DNA of 24,862 nucleotides from contig CAZGYE010000045.1 of NCBI GenBank assembly GCA_964530165.1, forward strand, positions 1-24,862. The letters run 5' to 3'. Source of the DNA: CAZGYE01 sp964530165 (GTDB lineage: Bacteria > Planctomycetota > Planctomycetia > Planctomycetales > Planctomycetaceae). Under the pieces are notes generated by a model. The model was not told where the DNA came from, did no database searches, and saw only the letters and a program-made list of their open reading frames with translations. Within the stretch, counting starts at the first letter, position 1; every line of letters begins with the position of its first letter. The position numbers were made by a program, and so were the translations under genes. Of the stretch, positions 7,539 to 15,833 are shown one piece after another.

Positions 7539-7865
7539 CTAGAGTTCCAGTTTGTGGACCTGCATGACCTGGCCGAGTTTGGTGATTTCCAGCACTTCGC
7601 GGATGTCGTCGGATGGGTTGTACAGGTGCACTTCAACTCCCAACTGATGCAGCGAAGCCAGCAAGCCCAGCAAGCCGCTGGGAATCAACGTGACGCCGGT
7701 CAGGTCGAAAGCGAGCACTTCGCAACGATGCTCTTCGATGATCGACACGATTTCATCCCGAAAGTCGGCGACATTGACATGGTCCAGAACGTCGTGTCCG
7801 CCGAAGCCGACAACGGTCAGACGCCCTGTTTCGTAGATCTGTAACGTTTCCTGATCGATGGGCAT
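7539..7865 (-). CDS. STAS-domain anti-sigma factor antagonist
   Basis: A 108-residue single-domain STAS protein. The core DLTGVTLIPSGLLGLLASL (from residue 54) carries the conserved Asp54 and Ser63, the serine position that SpoIIAA/RsbV-type proteins use as a phosphorylation site. RLTVVGF at the start and a VLEITKLGQVMQVH end complete the fold. Such proteins bind or release anti-sigma kinases in partner-switching regulation of stress or developmental sigma factors. No anti-sigma kinase, phosphatase or sigma factor is encoded nearby, so the partners are unknown. It is the only gene between the riboswitch promoter and the DUF11 gene's terminator, and it seems to be transcribed alone. GAAAGG lies upstream of the ATG. 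Confidence 0.88.
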   Translation of the reverse strand: MPIDQETLQIYETGRLTVVGFGGHDVLDHVNVADFRDEIVSIIEEHRCEVLAFDLTGVTLIPSGLLGLLASLHQLGVEVHLYNPSDDIREVLEITKLGQVMQVHKLEL

Positions 7866-7978
7866 GTTTCCAACCTTTCACAATACGAAAGACAATCAAA
7901 ACGAATCCGTAACGATCAAACACATGTTCACAATGACGATGACGGGTTGGGACGAGCGTCGCAAACCGCGTCCTCTTC

Positions 7979-8008
7979 AGTATATCTGTAAGTACAGATG
8001 CATGAAAA
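7979..8008 (-). promoter_or_regulatory. Possible promoter with overlapping operator-like inverted repeat
   Basis: On the minus strand TTTTCA (8008-8003), an 18-base spacer and TATACT (7984-7979) form a plausible promoter about 110 bases before the STAS gene. A perfect 7-bp inverted repeat, ATCTGTA-AG-TACAGAT (7984-7999), fills the spacer and abuts the -10 box, a position typical of a repressor site. The rest of 7866-8201 shows no gene that I can support. Confidence 0.4.
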
Positions 8009-8201
8009 GGCCAACGCTGACACCCCGCCTGGCGTCTGTGTTTCTATATTCATAGCGAATCGTGTGCCAAAACGCGGGCCAAGAACGGGTAAGGGGAAGG
8101 ATCACCGACTCGGCGCGCAGCGGGAATTGGCGTCGCCAACTCAAAGGCGCCGACGTCGGGGGCTTGATCGCGCCGCTGACGGGGAGGTCACTCAACAAAA
8201 T

Positions 8202-8227
8202 GGCCCGCCACGCGAACGTGGCGGGCC
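8202..8227 (-). terminator. Strong intrinsic terminator of the DUF11 gene
   Basis: GGCCCGCCACG (8202-8212) and CGTGGCGGGCC (8217-8227) form an 11-bp GC-rich stem with a 4-base loop, 45 bases after the DUF11 gene stop. On the minus strand it is followed by ATTTTGTTG, a short T-rich tract. This is the clearest terminator in the window. Confidence 0.85.
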
Positions 8228-8272
8228 CCGGATTTGCGGGAATCCGTAGTGGCGAATTGAGTCGCGGCTTTG

Positions 8273-10066
8273 CTACCTCACACGGGCCTGAAAAGTGACC
8301 ACTCCGCCCTGATGACCGGGCAGCGGGTCGTCCACTTCGAATCGTAGAACAAGGCTTCCCTCTTCGTTGTCTTCGACGACCAACCGGCCGGCCCGGTCGG
8401 ACGTGGCGCTGTCGTCGACATACACCAGCCTGGGTGTCAGGTTGTCGATAACGCGAACGTGGTACAGTTCCCGATCGCCCAGGTTGTCGTAGCGAATCGT
8501 GAACGTGATGACGTCTCCGGGGGCTGCTGACTTTTTGTCGGCCAGTTTGACGATTCGCAGGCGCCCTTTTGTCTTGCGTTCGTCTTCACGACCGATGAAT
8601 TCCTGCGGCCGAAACGCTCCGGTAATCTCTTGCGACGAGCCGGTCTTGGCGGCGACGACCGGACTTTCTTCCCGCGTCCAGGTTAAGGCGGCTTGGATGC
8701 CGTAGGCCAGCCGCGCTTCGTCCGATTGGACGAACCGCCCGGTCCGCACAAACGCCAGGTCCTGGAACAGGTTCAGCAGTTTCTCGTGGACCGTCGCGCT
8801 CGTTGCTTGATCGACGCCTCGCTGTCCGGAGTTGCCTTCCAGACCGCCGGCCTGTGACTGCACGCGGACTCCGCCGGCCGCTTCGCCCTGGCGATGGTGG
8901 GCCGGTGACGTCCGGTTGCGCAAACCGGCGCTACGCGACATTTCCAATGTGTTGGCCAGACGGTCCACAGAGAAACCCGCCTCCGAATGGCTGACCGATC
9001 GCAGCGCACTAAATCGCGGTGCGTAGACGGCAACGCGATTGGTCGGCTTCATGTGACGATCGCCGAGATGATCGACGTATTCGGCGATCGTGTCTTCGGT
9101 GTCCAAACCGTTGCGGTTGAATTCGTCGTAATGAATGGGCAGATCACGGTCTCCCCCGTCGAAGAGGTATTCGTCCGGGTAACGTTCCGTCGCCGCCGTG
9201 TCGCCCCATTCGGCGTGGCTTCTCGGAGCAAGGGCGACTCGCGGCTCGGCCGGTGTAAACGTTGCGTTGCGATGTGACGTTGCGCGCGCCGCTTGCGGTT
9301 GAGAAGGCTGCCGTATCGAATTACCGTTCTCGGTGGGTGGAACGGAAATCGGCGCTCCGAGACCGAAGAATGCGGTGTCGTTTCTGAAGGCGTCGGGAAG
9401 CCGGCCACCCAAACGAATGATGACCAGGGGACGTCCGAGCCGGTCCGCCTCAGCCAGGAGATTTCTGTCTGCGGGCAATGTCAGGACGGACAGCGCTGTC
9501 TGCAGGTCGACCGGCGCAGCGAGCTGAGGCTGTTCCAGATAGACGACCTTTGTGACCAACCGATGTGAGAGCGCGAACTGAATCTCTTCGAAAGTGAACT
9601 CGACAGTGATGGGAAAGTCTTCAGCCTTGCCGGGCGGGGGATGTAAGCGGTCCAGCACCTCCACGGTGGGATAGAGCTCCACTCCGGGAAATTCCGGCAT
9701 GTGACTGATGCGCAACCGATAGGTGTACCCCACGGCCACTCCGAACTGCCCGGGGGCCGCCGTCTCCGAAGGCTGTAATCCTTGTCCGTTGTAAACGGCG
9801 ACTTTGCCACGGCTGGGCAGCGCAACGCGGATCGGCTGAAAGTAACCGGCGGTTGCTTTTCCCATCATGCCCGCCCAGAATCCAGCGGTTCCGGGTGGTG
9901 CGAACTGGTTCAACGGCTGATACACGTCGACCCGACCCGCGGGCTGCGCCTGGACAACCGAGCAGAGGACCAGTAACGGGATGCTTGCGAATGTCGAATT
10001 CCTAATGACGAATGACGAACAAATGACCAATGACCAATGACGAATCTGCCAACCGCGGCGTGACAT
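8273..10066 (-). CDS. Exported DUF11-domain protein with N-terminal planctomycete-specific domain
   Basis: A 597-residue protein if started at the ATG at 10064-10066. The first 40 residues act as a signal peptide (hydrophobic IPLLVLCSVVQA, cleavage after VQA), but residues 8-27 are encoded by the dispersed AATGACGAAT-type repeat. Residues ~88-226 (TYRLRISHMP, GVELYPTVEV, LVTKVVYLEQP, LAEADRLGRPLVIIRLGG) are paralogous to the upstream neighbour. The middle is low in recognisable features. The last ~90 residues are a DUF11 domain (PGDVITFTIRYDNLGD, VRVIDNLTPRLVYV), an Ig-like fold common in surface proteins. The open frame continues upstream through repeat DNA, but that part has no signal-like features and I leave it out. 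Likely cell-surface or envelope; function unknown. Confidence 0.85.
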   Translation of the reverse strand: MSRRGWQIRHWSLVICSSFVIRNSTFASIPLLVLCSVVQAQPAGRVDVYQPLNQFAPPGTAGFWAGMMGKATAGYFQPIRVALPSRGKVAVYNGQGLQPSETAAPGQFGVAVGYTYRLRISHMPEFPGVELYPTVEVLDRLHPPPGKAEDFPITVEFTFEEIQFALSHRLVTKVVYLEQPQLAAPVDLQTALSVLTLPADRNLLAEADRLGRPLVIIRLGGRLPDAFRNDTAFFGLGAPISVPPTENGNSIRQPSQPQAARATSHRNATFTPAEPRVALAPRSHAEWGDTAATERYPDEYLFDGGDRDLPIHYDEFNRNGLDTEDTIAEYVDHLGDRHMKPTNRVAVYAPRFSALRSVSHSEAGFSVDRLANTLEMSRSAGLRNRTSPAHHRQGEAAGGVRVQSQAGGLEGNSGQRGVDQATSATVHEKLLNLFQDLAFVRTGRFVQSDEARLAYGIQAALTWTREESPVVAAKTGSSQEITGAFRPQEFIGREDERKTKGRLRIVKLADKKSAAPGDVITFTIRYDNLGDRELYHVRVIDNLTPRLVYVDDSATSDRAGRLVVEDNEEGSLVLRFEVDDPLPGHQGGVVTFQARVR

Positions 10067-10138
10067 TGCCTCTTTCTCTCGTTCAACCTTCGGGCTTCGG
10101 GATTCCTTCGTCATTCGGTTTTCGACATTCGTCATTGA
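9988..10138. repeat. AATGACGAAT-type dispersed repeat, inverted copies
   Basis: From 9988 to 10045 the plus strand has AATGTCGAATT, AATGACGAATGACGAAC and AATGACCAATGACCAATGACGAAT in series. From 10107 to 10138 the reverse complement appears (TTCGTCATTCGG and CGACATTCGTCATTG). The two arms face each other across about 60 bases. The left arm lies inside the coding sequence for the DUF11 protein's signal peptide. Related copies are at 22913-22936 and 24211-24288. Confidence 0.75.
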
Positions 10139-10173
10139 CAAGGGATTGCTTCTCTGAGCTGAGCGCTGTCGTG

Positions 10174-11349
10174 TCAAGGAGACCCGCCACCGGGCCGCGC
10201 CCAGGCCGGTGTCGAGAGTTCTCCCGGGCTGTAAACCGGGTGCCTCTCACTGTACTCGATGTGTTTGGCGGGTTCGGGCAGTCGATAGCCGGGCTCGTGT
10301 TTGACGTCGATGAGCATGTGATCGACCGGTTTGGGGAGTTCCATCCTGGTGCGGTTTCGTATGGTGTGCGATTTCAAACCGGCGGGCCCCCCCAGTGGCA
10401 AATAAGGCGGTCCGGGCAAGCCGATGGGCGTCGCTGTCATTGGCATGCCCCACGAGGGGATGCCGCCGACACCGGCAATCGGGTTGTAGGCAGGTCGGCC
10501 CGGTGCTCCCGAACCGCCGACCATCATCGGGTTCGGAATACTCGGCAGTCCCAGGCCGCTGCCGGAGATCGGCACCGGCGGGACATGCTGGCCCGTGTCG
10601 CCGTCAACCTGAGGGGTGTAGGCAACCGGGTTGACCGTGCCGGGCGCAAGTCCCGCGCCCGAGTTGCCGGCGGCGGGCCGCTGATCCGGCATCTCGAGGT
10701 CCATGTTGCCCATCCGCAGAATGACCATGATCGTGCCGCGACGATCCGCCTCCGCAACCGGGTCGACTCCCGGGTCGAGACGCGTGGAGACCAGCGTCTC
10801 GACTCCAGCAATTGCGGGCACCTGGAACCTGGGATCGGGCAAATAGATGACTTTCGTGACGAAGTTGTTGCTCTCAACCTGATCGAGGTCTTCGTCGGTC
10901 AGCTCCACCGGGACGCTGTTGTGCGAGAGGTACGCATCGGTGGTGGGATGGGCCGGATAAATCTGCACCGTGGGGTACAGCACTACTCCTTCGCGATCGG
11001 GGATGTTCGTCAGCTTCAGGCGATACGTTGCTCCCTGCGTGAAGTTGTAGCGGCCGGGAGCAACCAACTGGTTTTCGGCATAGCTGTCTCCGATTTTCCA
11101 GCCGATCCTCATTCCCTGCGGGCCGACGAATCGAACCTGCGTGGTTCTCGTGGCAAAGGTGCGGGTCTGCGCCTGGGCCGGCATGGGCATGATGGCGGGC
11201 CGGGGGAGATCCACCATAGGCCCCGGCTGCCGTAACATTGAGGCCGGAGGGGCAATCGGCTCTCCCCGATCGAACACGCGCTGGCCGTCTTGCACACAGC
11301 CCACACAAACCAGCACCAACGTTGCCAAAATCAGAAAGTAATATTTCAT
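10174..11349 (-). CDS. Putative lipoprotein sharing a domain with the downstream DUF11 protein
   Basis: A 391-residue protein. The start MKYYFLILATLVLVCVGC is a lipoprotein-type signal with Cys18 as the lipid site; the residue at -3 is Cys instead of the usual Leu, so lipidation is likely but not certain. Residues ~70-221 (ATYRLKLTNIPD, GVVLYPTVQIYP, FVTKVIYLPDP, AEADRRGTIMVILRMGN) are paralogous to residues ~88-226 of the next gene. The C-terminal half is rich in Pro and Gly and looks disordered. The ATG at 11347-11349 is preceded by AAGGGG, a good ribosome site; upstream in-frame codons lack one. The stop lies about 107 bases before the start of the DUF11 gene, so the two may be one transcript. 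Probably envelope-associated; function unknown. Confidence 0.82.
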   Translation of the reverse strand: MKYYFLILATLVLVCVGCVQDGQRVFDRGEPIAPPASMLRQPGPMVDLPRPAIMPMPAQAQTRTFATRTTQVRFVGPQGMRIGWKIGDSYAENQLVAPGRYNFTQGATYRLKLTNIPDREGVVLYPTVQIYPAHPTTDAYLSHNSVPVELTDEDLDQVESNNFVTKVIYLPDPRFQVPAIAGVETLVSTRLDPGVDPVAEADRRGTIMVILRMGNMDLEMPDQRPAAGNSGAGLAPGTVNPVAYTPQVDGDTGQHVPPVPISGSGLGLPSIPNPMMVGGSGAPGRPAYNPIAGVGGIPSWGMPMTATPIGLPGPPYLPLGGPAGLKSHTIRNRTRMELPKPVDHMLIDVKHEPGYRLPEPAKHIEYSERHPVYSPGELSTPAWARPGGGSP

Positions 11350-11536
11350 CGTTTCCCCTTGCTGGCGTCCCCGGTCCGGGACATATGAAGTCAACCGCCC
11401 TGTATTCCGTCATTTCTGCGAATCGAGCCGGTTTGCGGTCGACCCAACAGTTCTTTTGCCGTTAGAATGCGCTCAGAATGTTTCTTCGGAATAACACGCT
11501 CTGTTTCTTTGGAAAAACCGACATTTTCCGAACAAG

Positions 11537-12592
11537 ATGAAAAAATTACCTATTTTGACATTTGTCATAACTACTGCCGCGGCAGGACTTTGGCTGTTCG
11601 GAGCGTCTCAAATCGTCGGTGCTCCGGAATTTGGGCCGATGAGTCGCCGTGGAAACCAATCTTCCGCCGGGGCGCCCCGAGTCGTATTGGCTCAGAATCT
11701 CGCCCAGTCCAACCGGCCCGCCGACATTGGCAAAAACTCCAAGAAGGAGAAACAGCCGACGGGAAAGACCAAGGAAGAAGAGAGCTCGCCGGCAGAGCAA
11801 ACGCTCAAAGCGGCGCGAGAGAGATTGGTCGATGACCAGCCGATCAAAGCGGAGCTCCGAGAAACGGTCGTCATTGGCGATAGGAAGTTCACGGCAACCG
11901 GCAGGTATTTGCAGGGAAAGAATCTGAAACTGCGGCTCGATTTCACGGTGAACCTCGGCAATCGGGAGAATGCGCTGAGCGGCTCGCTGCTGGAGGTCTG
12001 TGACGGAGACGTGTTGTTTACACGGCACAAGATCGGGAAAGACGTCCACATCACCCGCCGCGACGTGGCCCAGATTCTCAGGGCGGCGAAGGCCAGCGGA
12101 GCCATTCCGCACAACGTGCTCGTCGCGGAGCTGGGATTGGGCGGGCTCCCGGCGCTTTTGGCGTCGCTGGAGCAAACGATGACGTTCGACTCGCTCAAGC
12201 AGGAGCAGATCGACGGAAAACCGTTCACCGTCATCGAAGGAACGTGGAACAAGGAGTTTCTCGACCGCTTGAAGGGACCGGATGCGGACGAGTCGACTCC
12301 CCTACCGAGCCACGTTCCCGATTTGGTGCGGATTTATTTCGATGAGAACCATTTTCCACACCGAATTCTGTATCTGAAACGCCGTCCGACGCGGAAAATC
12401 CATCGCCCGATGGTCACGCTGGACTTTACGAAGATCGTTCTGAGGGCGTCCATCGATGAGGAGGAGTTTGATTTCGTCCCGCCGAAGGGAGAGATCCCGA
12501 TGGACATCACCAATACGTACATCCAGCGTCTCATCAAGCCGGCTGCAACCCCCTCTCGGCCTGAGAGCCGATCGAAACAGCCTGAGAAATAA
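11537..12592 (+). CDS. Exported hypothetical protein, possibly LolA-like
   Basis: A 351-residue protein. Residues 1-28 form a Sec signal (Lys-Lys, then hydrophobic core). A charged linker rich in Lys, Glu and Ser follows (~55-95), then a globular part with LRETVVIGDRKFTATGRYLQGKNLKLRLDF, alternating strands, and a VRIYFDENHFPHRILYLKR segment. The pattern of an exported beta-rich domain with 'liability to reduce/transfer' strands recalls LolA/DUF2092-type periplasmic proteins, but I could not confirm this. The ribosome site is weak: a small GGAAAA-TTTTCC inverted repeat lies in the leader just before the ATG. It is divergent from the lipoprotein gene and ends at a good hairpin. Function unknown. 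Confidence 0.78.
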   Translation: MKKLPILTFVITTAAAGLWLFGASQIVGAPEFGPMSRRGNQSSAGAPRVVLAQNLAQSNRPADIGKNSKKEKQPTGKTKEEESSPAEQTLKAARERLVDDQPIKAELRETVVIGDRKFTATGRYLQGKNLKLRLDFTVNLGNRENALSGSLLEVCDGDVLFTRHKIGKDVHITRRDVAQILRAAKASGAIPHNVLVAELGLGGLPALLASLEQTMTFDSLKQEQIDGKPFTVIEGTWNKEFLDRLKGPDADESTPLPSHVPDLVRIYFDENHFPHRILYLKRRPTRKIHRPMVTLDFTKIVLRASIDEEEFDFVPPKGEIPMDITNTYIQRLIKPAATPSRPESRSKQPEK

Positions 12593-12595
12593 AAG

Positions 12596-12621
12596 AAACC
12601 CGGTTTGCAGCGACCGGGTTT
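12596..12621. terminator. Bidirectional intrinsic terminator between convergent genes
   Basis: AAACCCGGT (12596-12604) and ACCGGGTTT (12613-12621) form a perfect 9-bp stem with an 8-base loop, 3 bases after the plus-strand stop. On the minus strand the stem is followed by CTTTTATTTC, so it best serves the ABC operon coming from the right; it also follows the left gene at once. Confidence 0.75.
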
Positions 12622-12648
12622 CCGTGTGCGCGGCTTGTGGCGCCCCGC

Positions 12649-14217
12649 CTATTGGTGGAAGATCTCTCTCTTGAACTCGTTCTCCACGATAGGAATCCGG
12701 TCCTGATTGTGGACCCAGAGGTCCCGGAGCGGAAACGTCTTAGGCAACGGGATATCGTTCAGCGTCAGGATTTTTTGCCAATAGAGCAGCGCCATGAGAC
12801 CTTCCTCGACCATTCTGTCTTCCGATTTGAACGAGGGGTGTTTGGCGAGCAGTTCGGCAAATTTTTGCATTCCGGACTCAAGAGACTTTCGTGACTCGGA
12901 GACAGTCTCCACCAATTTCCGCTTGTACACGAGCGGTTCCAGAACATCGGTCAACTCGCCCGCTTTCATGCCGGTCGCTTCTCGGAGCTGATCAGGCAGG
13001 ATCAGTTCCCCGTGATCGCAAATGGCTTTCATGACGGCCCGGTGCTGCCGAGGCAAATTGAGTGCCGCGAGCTTTTGACAGACGCCCGGTCTGGCCCTGT
13101 ACCATTTCGGGCCTGTTTTGCCCTCTTTGAAGAGTTGTTGCCCCTGGTAGATTTCGCGGTGGGCGGCGACGGTATTTGGCTCGGCTTCGGCCAGTGCGCG
13201 GGTCCACCAGTACCTGTAGTTCGCCGTTTTTTGGTAGCGGTCGAGCCAATGGCGAATTTCTTTCTCATCCTTACCGTTGCGCTGGGCCAGTTGGCGGATC
13301 TCACGCGCATCGGAGATTTCCAAGTAGATCATGCCAGCGGGACTACGAAACTCTTCCTTTCCGAATTTCTCGGTCCACTCCCTGAGGCCGATCTCCCACG
13401 CTCTACGAGTTTTCTCGTCGAAGAGTCCCTCTCGCTGCAGTACGTCGGCGTAGTCGAATTGGGCCCGCACGGGGTACTGACGGAACAACATCCGCATCAT
13501 GATGTGTTGTACCTGTTTGTCTTCCGCCAAGTTGGCCAACTCGAACCACGCTTTCGCGGCCAGATAATTGTCGTCGAAAGCCCTCGAACCCAACTGAGCG
13601 ATCTCCGGATCGGGCTCACCGTTGAATTTCTTGGTATTGGGATCGACCTTGAAAAACTTGCGGAAGAATCTCCATTCGTCGGAGCGGCCGATCTTCGGCC
13701 CCAGAATGCGGCCGACCCACCAGTACAATTCCGGATACTTGCGATTCCGGTCGCTGCCTCGCATCAGGAACTTGCCCCCCTCCTTAACCCAATACCAGCG
13801 GTCCTCGACGGCGTCCCATTCCACCGAGACGTTGTAGGCAAGGTTCCAGCCCTGAAACTGCCAGACCTGCATGTAGTGCGGCTGAAGCATGATGATCGAC
13901 TCGACCGTTGCGCGAAGTTGTCCAAAGTTCTTGGTCTTCTGCTGTTCGAGAGCTTCCAGCCAGAGCAGGTCGGTGGCAATTCCGCGCAGGCCTAACAACA
14001 CCAGGTTCATGGTGGCACTGGACGGATCGACGTTTCCCAGATTGTGCTCACCGAGATCGTAGTCGTGCCGCAACTGCGCCAACACCCCACCGGACACGTC
14101 CTCGCCTGCCGCGGTCTCTCCTGTGGCGGGCATGCCCAGCCAAATGATGGGCGCCAACAGCACGGCAATGCACACCACGTAAAGTAACTTGCGCTGTTTT
14201 GACGTGAGTCGATTCAT
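12649..14217 (-). CDS. Membrane-anchored partner protein of an ABC exporter, function unknown
   Basis: A 522-residue protein. Residues 12-28 (LLYVVCIAVLLAPIIWLGM) are one membrane anchor; the rest is soluble, helical and rich in Trp, Tyr and charged residues, with a pattern that could be TPR-like (YWWVGRILGPKIG, AAKAWFELANLAED, YWWTRALAEAEPN). No catalytic motif is visible. Its ATG overlaps the stop of the permease gene by 4 bases (ATGA), so it is translationally coupled and probably a subunit or accessory of that transporter. I recognise the architecture as a planctomycete-type conserved protein only. It is the last gene of the operon and is followed by a terminator. Confidence 0.85.
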   Translation of the reverse strand: MNRLTSKQRKLLYVVCIAVLLAPIIWLGMPATGETAAGEDVSGGVLAQLRHDYDLGEHNLGNVDPSSATMNLVLLGLRGIATDLLWLEALEQQKTKNFGQLRATVESIIMLQPHYMQVWQFQGWNLAYNVSVEWDAVEDRWYWVKEGGKFLMRGSDRNRKYPELYWWVGRILGPKIGRSDEWRFFRKFFKVDPNTKKFNGEPDPEIAQLGSRAFDDNYLAAKAWFELANLAEDKQVQHIMMRMLFRQYPVRAQFDYADVLQREGLFDEKTRRAWEIGLREWTEKFGKEEFRSPAGMIYLEISDAREIRQLAQRNGKDEKEIRHWLDRYQKTANYRYWWTRALAEAEPNTVAAHREIYQGQQLFKEGKTGPKWYRARPGVCQKLAALNLPRQHRAVMKAICDHGELILPDQLREATGMKAGELTDVLEPLVYKRKLVETVSESRKSLESGMQKFAELLAKHPSFKSEDRMVEEGLMALLYWQKILTLNDIPLPKTFPLRDLWVHNQDRIPIVENEFKREIFHQ

Positions 14218-15830
14218 TTTGCCTCGAGCTCCCGCAATTTGAGACTGTAATGACCGATCAAAAGACAGGGCAGCAAATACGCCGCTGTGATGGCGATGCT
14301 CGGCAACAACGCGGAATTCCAGCCGACGTCGAAACCGTTGGCGACGTAGGGGGACATTCGGTAATAATCGAAATTCGGGATGATCTGCTGGACCAGCCAC
14401 AGACCGTGAATCATCACGCCGTCGACGCCCTGAATGATGGACCTGATCACTTCCGAACCCAGGGCGTCACTCAAAGGAACCTTGGGATTCAGGTGCTTGT
14501 AGATCCGGACCACCGATTCCAGCGGGCCGCCGCCCTCCCAGCCTCCGCCGACAATCTTGCCCATGAACTCTCGAAAGCCCTGACCAACCAAGATCAGCGT
14601 AGCCGTCAGCAGCGTTGCCACGGGTCCTTTGACGAAGCAACTGGCCGTCACGCCGAGCACGACGATCAGCACCATCATCAGCCAGACGCCCGCCAAGGCC
14701 TTGAAGTACCCGGAGGCAAACGGCTTGTCGGGAGTGCGGATGAACAAGTCCGGCCGAGCCATCCCCAAATACTGGCCGGGGTCGAGACACATCACTTCGA
14801 TTCGCAGTTTACCGTCCTGGACAATGTCGTCGAACAATTTGGCCGTTTTGCGCTCCTGGCTCTCCTCGTCGGTGTACGTCCATTCGGAATCCACTTCGGT
14901 GATGTTCTCGCCGAATTCGTTCACCTCGAACGCCGGATACGGTATCCGCAGACCTTTCTGTTCGTTGACGAACTCGTACTTGACCAGCAGCCGTTTGCCC
15001 ATGGTGCCTTTGTGAGTTCGGAACGCTTCAAACCGCGATTCCAGCCGCAGTTTGCCGTCATACAAATGATCGGGTCCCACGCCGTTGAATTCCCAAATCG
15101 CCCGGGCCTTGGTTGCTCCTTCGATGTACTCGCGATACTCCCAAATGTCGCCGACGTTGATACCTTTGCCAGGAATGCCTTCGCGAGTCAGATAGCTGAG
15201 CGTCCCGTAGACCGGTACACGGCAGATCAGTCTCTGCTGTGCCTCTGGCGTGGTAATCTGGCGCTGGATCCAAACGTATCCCACGCCGCCCATGATGAAC
15301 AGCACCAGCGAGCCGACAATCGTAAACCCCAGAATGCGGCCGAGGACGACTTCGTTGCGGCGAGCCGGTTTGGTCACCACGGTGTGCAACGAGCGGGACC
15401 TGATGTCTTCCGGCAGCCCCCAACACGCCAGCAGCAGAACCACCGGAAGAATCAGCCAACTGACGGCGGTCAGCACGAAGCTGACATACACCTTCACCTG
15501 CAGCTCCGGACGGTCGTTCGAGGCCGACAGAAACCACCCGGCAAACATGAACAGGACGGCAAACACGACGAACACCAACAACGCCTTGCGGCGAATCGCT
15601 TCCCTGTACGTCAACATCGTCAGCGCCCAGACGCGCCGCGCTGCGATATGGACCCAATCGGTCAGGCCGCTGCCGATCTGATTTCCGACGTTGGCGGGCC
15701 CCTTGGCTCCGCTCACGCCGAGCGACGTCAGCAGGGCCACCAGCAGGACAACGCCCAGGCAGCTCCCGAAAACGATCAACCAATGGACCAACGCGAGGCC
15801 CATGGCATAAGGGGTTGGATCAAACGTCAT
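14214..15830 (-). CDS. ABC-2-type transporter permease
   Basis: A 538-residue integral membrane protein. Hydrophobic segments lie near residues 11-37, 83-101, 114-138 and 163-186, with more in the C-terminal third (VWLMMVLIVVLGVTASCFV; a final IAITAAYLLPCLLIGH). After the third segment, EDIRSRSLHTVVTKPARRNEVVLGR is the typical cytoplasmic coupling loop of ABC-2 permeases (the 'D..tgtl..l.tkP.sR' pattern). A large soluble insertion of about 170 residues between membrane segments 4 and 5 (ITTPEAQQRLICRVP through SGYFKALAG) is probably periplasmic. It starts 3 bases after the ATPase stop and is coupled to the next gene. Together with its ATPase it likely exports or organises an envelope component; substrate unknown. 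Confidence 0.9.
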   Translation of the reverse strand: MTFDPTPYAMGLALVHWLIVFGSCLGVVLLVALLTSLGVSGAKGPANVGNQIGSGLTDWVHIAARRVWALTMLTYREAIRRKALLVFVVFAVLFMFAGWFLSASNDRPELQVKVYVSFVLTAVSWLILPVVLLLACWGLPEDIRSRSLHTVVTKPARRNEVVLGRILGFTIVGSLVLFIMGGVGYVWIQRQITTPEAQQRLICRVPVYGTLSYLTREGIPGKGINVGDIWEYREYIEGATKARAIWEFNGVGPDHLYDGKLRLESRFEAFRTHKGTMGKRLLVKYEFVNEQKGLRIPYPAFEVNEFGENITEVDSEWTYTDEESQERKTAKLFDDIVQDGKLRIEVMCLDPGQYLGMARPDLFIRTPDKPFASGYFKALAGVWLMMVLIVVLGVTASCFVKGPVATLLTATLILVGQGFREFMGKIVGGGWEGGGPLESVVRIYKHLNPKVPLSDALGSEVIRSIIQGVDGVMIHGLWLVQQIIPNFDYYRMSPYVANGFDVGWNSALLPSIAITAAYLLPCLLIGHYSLKLRELEAK

Positions 15831-15833
15831 GAC

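Noticed and set aside
8130..8160. Short inverted repeat around TTGGCGTCGCCAA
   Set aside because: Too short (5-bp arms) and not positioned at a promoter or gene end.
10067..10177. N-terminal extension of the DUF11 protein reading frame by 37 residues
   Set aside because: It begins at a TTG without a ribosome site and mostly translates dispersed repeat DNA; the ATG at 10066 already gives a signal peptide.
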